Positions 58,660 to 61,082 of a DNA stretch of 61,082 nucleotides are shown here, piece after piece. Origin of the DNA: Falsiroseomonas selenitidurans. GTDB lineage: Bacteria; Pseudomonadota; Alphaproteobacteria; Acetobacterales; Acetobacteraceae. Position 1 is the first letter of the stretch, and each line of letters begins with the position of its first letter. The stretch is from assembly GCF_012103215.1 (NCBI RefSeq), contig NZ_JAAVNE010000032.1:1-61082 (forward strand). Direction: 5' to 3'. The position numbers were made by a program, and so were the translations under genes. The notes beneath the pieces were generated by a model, which did not search any database, had not been told where the DNA came from, and was given only the letters and a program-made list of their open reading frames with translations.

Positions 58660-59067
58660 ATGACGACAGCGACCGCACTGGCTGCCCTGGGGATGGTGAT
58701 GCTCGCCGCGACGGCAGATGCGGCGGCCGCGCCCATCGCATGCCCGGCGCAATTGCCGGCCGAAGCGCAAGCCGGCTTCGAGCGGATCGGGCCGCCCGGC
58801 AGTGGGGACGCGCTGCACCGGGTAGGGCTGGTCGCCGGTCCGCCGGGCAACGAGGCCGAGCGCGCACCCGCCCTGCTGGCGCCCGATCGCGGCCGGCAGC
58901 AAGGAGAGCGGCATGTCTCGCGCTGGGAACTCGCCGGCTATGGCCCGGTGCTGCTGGTCTGCCGCTACCAGGGCACCTCGGCCTATCTTCGCATCGTCCT
59001 GCCGGAGGCGCTGAAGGTCTGCGTGCAGACCCTCACGCGGCAAAGCGTGGCGATGCGCTGCCGCTGA
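58660..59067 (+). CDS. Small secreted protein with four cysteines (STY0301-like)
   Basis: This 135-residue protein has a signal peptide (TATALAALGMVMLAATADAA) and a mature domain with Cys28, Cys101, Cys121 and Cys134, which would make two disulfides. ACPAQLPAEAQAGFERIGPP, GYGPVLLVCRYQGTSAYLRI and LPEALKVCVQTL resemble the small periplasmic STY0301 group, of unknown role, but this match is from memory. ATG at 58660 is chosen because it starts the signal sequence; the frame is open upstream. It lies between the peptidase patch and the pseudogene remnants. Confidence 0.6.
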   Translation: MTTATALAALGMVMLAATADAAAAPIACPAQLPAEAQAGFERIGPPGSGDALHRVGLVAGPPGNEAERAPALLAPDRGRQQGERHVSRWELAGYGPVLLVCRYQGTSAYLRIVLPEALKVCVQTLTRQSVAMRCR

Positions 59068-59073
59068 GGCGGA

Positions 59074-59400
59074 TCAGACCGCGCCGAGAAGGGCCGGCAG
59101 GATGCCGTCCACCAGCAATGCGTCCCGGGTCCGCACCTGGCCGCGCACCCGCGGCCCATCGGGTTCCAGGTCCTCGCCACGGTCAGGCCAAGCGCCGGCC
59201 ACCGATTCGGCATCTGCCCGCCATAGCCCAGGCAGGGATCACCTTCTGGCCCTGCGCCTCCGTGATCCAGCGGCCCGGGCCATGGGACTGGCCGGACCAG
59301 GGCGAGCGTGCCGGCGGCACCCAGGCCTCGCGCAGGATGGCCTCCGGGATGATCCGGCGGCCCTCATGCCGGCCGCCCCGGCGGCGGCATTCGCCGCAGG
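59074..59400 (-). pseudogene. Remnant of a serine hydrolase (beta-lactamase-like) C-terminus
   Basis: Three successive minus-strand frames give parts of one protein: GRRIIPEAILREAW and WITEAQGQKVIPAW, then GYGGQMPNRWPALGLTVART, then VRTRDALLVDGILPALLGAV and a stop at 59074. The G-Y-G-G-Q...P-x-L-x-L-T-V segment is the usual C-terminal strand pair of class C beta-lactamase-like serine hydrolases. At least two frameshifts separate the pieces, and the N-terminal catalytic part is missing. Confidence 0.5.
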
Positions 59401-59416
59401 CCAGCAGGGCGCCGGG

Positions 59417-59535
59417 CGAGATCGCCGATGGCCGCGATCCGGTCTCCCCCCGCCGCTATCGCCCAGCCGGCGCGGCCCGCCGGTGCCGTCGAACCGCGTG
59501 GCGTCATGGAGAATGAGGTCGCCGCGGCGCGCCAG
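59417..59535 (-). pseudogene. Decayed 5' fragment of a D-aminoacylase paralogue
   Basis: This stretch is highly similar to the first 120 bp of the gene at 55907-57373 (same minus strand): DLILHDATRFDGTGGPRRLG against DLIIRDATLFDGTGGPRRLG. The start codon is changed to CTG at 59535, and a 2-bp deletion after GCGATAGC shifts the frame. The fragment runs straight into the serine hydrolase remnant, so a deletion fused two neighbouring genes that then decayed. Confidence 0.75.
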
Positions 59536-59629
59536 GCGCGGCGTCCTTCGGGTTCGGCCGGGGCGGATCATGCCGAGCGGGCGGCCACTGCGCCAGGGAG
59601 CCAAGGCGGCCGGCGCGCGTTGCCGGGCG

Positions 59630-59830
59630 ATGACCCAGCAAAACCGCCCCAGCCCCCTCCCGACCGGCGCCACGGCGCGCATGAACAGCGCCGATCCCGC
59701 CACCAAGGACACCGCCGCCAAGGTGCAGCAGGGCGGCACCACCCGGAACCCGAAGGCCAAGGTGCCGTCCGACCTGTATCCGGACCCGCCGGGGGTGACG
59801 GAGGAGACGAAGGGCGCGCCGGATGACTAG
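59630..59830 (+). CDS. Small hydrophilic protein, possibly disordered
   Basis: This frame encodes 66 residues from ATG 59630 or 49 from ATG 59681 (MNSADPATKDTAAKVQQGGT), ending VTEETKGAPDD. It is rich in Lys, Thr, Pro and Asp with no hydrophobic core, like short stress-type or disordered proteins. The shorter start looks more protein-like. No family is recognised. Its TAG stop abuts dispersed repeat copy C. Confidence 0.4.
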   Translation: MTQQNRPSPLPTGATARMNSADPATKDTAAKVQQGGTTRNPKAKVPSDLYPDPPGVTEETKGAPDD

Positions 59831-59832
59831 GA

Positions 59833-59904
59833 GCATTTTCAAGCCTTGCAACCTCGCAAGGCGACTCAGAAAATGCGTCTAAACAATAAGCTAGAGCCGT
59901 TTCG
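59833..59904. repeat. Dispersed double-hairpin repeat, copy C (truncated)
   Basis: It keeps GCATTTTC...GAAAATGC and CAATAAGC, but the inner stem is altered (CTTGCAACCTCGCAAG) and the second hairpin is cut after GAGCCGTTTCG. It starts two bases after a TAG stop, as does copy B. The next 120 bp up to the MarR gene shows no gene. Confidence 0.8.
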
Positions 59905-60012
59905 CGCCGGGCGGATCGCCTGGCGGTTCCGCAAACACGTGGCAGCACATCGCACTAGCAGGGGCCGCGCTGCCATGGGCGCGGATCGTACCGCAGCCTC
60001 GTCAAATCGAGA

Positions 60013-60036
60013 TTGACAACATAGCACCAATTGGTG
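60013..60036 (+). promoter_or_regulatory. MarR-gene promoter with palindromic operator
   Basis: TTGACA (60013-60018) is a consensus -35. Downstream, CACCAATTGGTG (60025-60036) is a perfect 12-bp palindrome lying in the -10/spacer zone just before the start codons (TTG 60031, ATG 60049). MarR proteins usually bind such palindromes over their own promoters, so autorepression is likely. No good -10 hexamer is seen. Confidence 0.5.
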
Positions 60037-60048
60037 TTCATCGCACCC

Positions 60049-60516
60049 ATGGACACCACCCCCACCCCCGAGGCCTGGATTTCCGACATCGCCGTCGAGG
60101 TGTTCCGCCTCAACGGACGGCTGCTGGCCGCGGGCGACCGGGTGGTGGCGCCGCTCGGCCTCACCTCCGCCCGCTGGCAGGTGCTGGGGGCGGTGGCGCT
60201 GGCGCCGCATCCGGGCCCCACCGCGCATGTCGCCCGCGCCATGGGCCTGACCCGGCAGAATGTCCGCCGCATTGTCCAGGAGCTGGTGGCGGAGGGGTTG
60301 CTGGAACTGGCGCCCAACCCGAACCACCGCCGCGCGCCCCTGGTGCAGCTGACCGCGCCCGGCCAAGCCGCCTATGCCGCCGCCAGCGCCGCCTGGGCGC
60401 CGCGCGCCGCCGCGCTGGCCGAGGCGGTCGACCCGGCCCTTCTGGCCAGCACCCTGGCCACGCTGCGCCTGCTGCGCGACCGGCTGCAGGAGCCTGAGGA
60501 GGCCGAACCCGCCTGA
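60049..60516 (+). CDS. MarR-family transcriptional regulator
   Basis: This 155-residue winged-helix regulator has LGLTSARWQVLGAVALAPHP, HVARAMGLTRQNVRRIVQEL, a wing with LELAPNPNHRRAPLVQLTAP, and a C-terminal dimerisation helix. ATG 60049 (MDTTPTPEAW) is preferred to an in-frame TTG at 60031 because the latter would place the start inside the operator. It probably controls itself and the downstream ABM protein gene, 72 bp away. Confidence 0.9.
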   Translation: MDTTPTPEAWISDIAVEVFRLNGRLLAAGDRVVAPLGLTSARWQVLGAVALAPHPGPTAHVARAMGLTRQNVRRIVQELVAEGLLELAPNPNHRRAPLVQLTAPGQAAYAAASAAWAPRAAALAEAVDPALLASTLATLRLLRDRLQEPEEAEPA

Positions 60517-60588
60517 CCCTGCCGCTTCGGCGCGGCGGCAGGTGGCACGCCGCGCCCTTCCCTCACCCCCGCCACCGGAGCAAGGACG

Positions 60589-60945
60589 ATGCGACGCCTC
60601 ATTCCCGCCGCGCTGCTGATCGGCAGCCTTGGCCTGGCCCCTGCCGCTCAGGCGCAGCCGGTCACGCTGATCAATGTCTTCGACGTGCCGCAGGGCGCGC
60701 TGGAGCCGACCATCCGCTTCTGGGAAGCCTCACGGGATTTCCTGGCGCGCCAGCCCGGCTACCATTCCACCCGGCTGCACCAGGCGATCCTGCCGGATGC
60801 CCGCTTCCAGCTCATCAATGTCGCGGTGTGGGAGAGCCCGGAGGCCTTCCAGGCGGCCGCGCGGCGGATGCAGGCGGAACTGCGCGTACCGCCGCCGCCC
60901 GGCCTGGCCTTCCACGCGGCGCTGTATCGCGTGGTGCGAGACTAG
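60589..60945 (+). CDS. Exported antibiotic-biosynthesis-monooxygenase (ABM) domain protein
   Basis: This 118-residue protein has a signal peptide (RRLIPAALLIGSLGLAPAAQ, cleavage near AQA) and one ABM ferredoxin-like domain: VTLINVFDVPQGALEPTIRF, GYHSTRLHQAILPDARFQLI and VAVWESPEAFQAA. ABM proteins act on quinols or polyketide-like compounds or simply bind them; the export signal is less usual. It follows the marR gene on the same strand. Its TAG stop is part of the hairpin repeat copy D. Confidence 0.82.
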   Translation: MRRLIPAALLIGSLGLAPAAQAQPVTLINVFDVPQGALEPTIRFWEASRDFLARQPGYHSTRLHQAILPDARFQLINVAVWESPEAFQAAARRMQAELRVPPPPGLAFHAALYRVVRD

Positions 60946-60985
60946 AGCCGTTTCACCGCAAGCGAAGACGGTGAAACGGCTCTAG
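60942..60985. repeat. Hairpin-2 module, copy D, shared by two convergent stops
   Basis: CTAGAGCCGTTTCACCG and CGGTGAAACGGCTCTAG form a perfect 17-bp inverted repeat around CAAGCGAAGA. This is the second hairpin of the dispersed element (copies A-C) standing alone. It includes the ABM gene's stop (60943-60945) and the IS630-like transposase stop (60982-60984), so it likely acts as a bidirectional terminator. Confidence 0.85.
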
Positions 60986-61082
60986 TGGAGTGATTCCAGC
61001 AGACGTTTCCCGCGCTGGTGCTTGCTGATGATGGTGTCGGCAGGTGCGGTCCAGCGGAAGGGCTTCGGGTCGGCGTTGTGTG
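60982..61082 (-). mobile_element. IS630-like transposase, C-terminal fragment (runs off the right edge)
   Basis: The minus strand encodes the last 32 residues of a transposase: HNADPKPFRWTAPADTIISK, then HQRGKRLLESLH and stop. H-N-x-x-P-K-P-F-x-W-T-x-x-x-D-x-I closes many IS630-family DDE transposases. The rest lies outside the window, so completeness is unknown. Confidence 0.65.

Noticed and set aside
58423..59043. 206-codon minus-strand frame opposite the secreted four-Cys protein
   Set aside because: The plus strand has a signal peptide and ordered cysteines; the minus translation is compositionally a shadow.
59102..59629. Upstream extension of the small plus-strand frame ending at 59830 into a 242-residue protein
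   Set aside because: The upstream part is antisense to the pseudogene remnants and low-complexity. Only the last 49-66 residues look protein-like.

Overview
The window looks like chromosomal sequence from a GC-rich alphaproteobacterium, most plausibly an Acetobacteraceae/Roseomonas-type organism. This is an inference from the very high GC, the gatCAB amidotransferase, a PleD-type regulator, the density of acyl-CoA, TRAP and Bug-type genes, and a PmtA-like methyltransferase. Nothing here identifies the species. Transposase fragments run off both edges: an IS1182-like N-terminus at 1-65 and an IS630-like C-terminus at 60982-61082.

Layout. 329-7193 (minus) is a five-gene fatty/aryl-CoA catabolic operon (multifunctional hydratase/dehydrogenase, acyl-CoA ligase, two acyl-CoA dehydrogenases, SDR), divergent from a nitronate monooxygenase-type flavoenzyme. 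8344-10262 (minus) is a phosphonate pair (FAD oxidoreductase and phosphonoacetaldehyde hydrolase), divergent from an orphan family-5 solute-binding protein. 12005-15236 is gatCAB, divergent from ruvX-pyrB. 16908-27127 (minus) is a tightly coupled housekeeping operon: inactive-looking dihydroorotase homologue, plsY, GNAT, dprA, topA, rnr and an S41 peptidase. 27244-28503 carries a Bug receptor and rpmG. 28796-34855 holds a PleD-like diguanylate cyclase, pmtA, VOC, GST, SMP-30 and serine/alanine-glyoxylate aminotransferase genes. 34998-39707 carries a large FAD/Fe-S oxidoreductase, a DUF924 protein and an OmpA-type porin. 39922-45830 contains two LysR regulators, a DMSP-lyase-like cupin coupled to a solute-binding protein, and the peroxide module oxyR/ahpC-ahpD. 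46017-50592 has an EAL phosphodiesterase, a complete TRAP transporter and tRNA-Val. 50707-57373 is a catabolic block: formylglutamate amidohydrolase, CaiB transferase, an unknown protein, acyl-CoA dehydrogenase, LysE exporter and D-aminoacylase. 57521-60945 is a more AT-rich and decayed accessory patch: a papain-like peptidase, a small secreted Cys-rich protein, pseudogene remnants, and MarR and ABM genes.

The most interesting non-coding signal is at 51620-51762. A complete small-RNA gene (TTGCGA-N17-TAGATT promoter, about 89 nt, strong intrinsic terminator) carries the motif UUUCCUCCCU, which I associate with the alphaproteobacterial alpha-r8/MmgR family. Two TTGCA-type palindromes resembling PhaR sites flank its promoter. 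Other unexplained structure includes a family of dispersed double-hairpin repeats (119, 40895, 59833, 60942), five tandem 26-bp repeats between ahpD and the EAL gene, and a chimeric pseudogene that fuses remnants of a D-aminoacylase and a serine hydrolase.

All calls come from reading the sequence and remembered family motifs. No database search was run.
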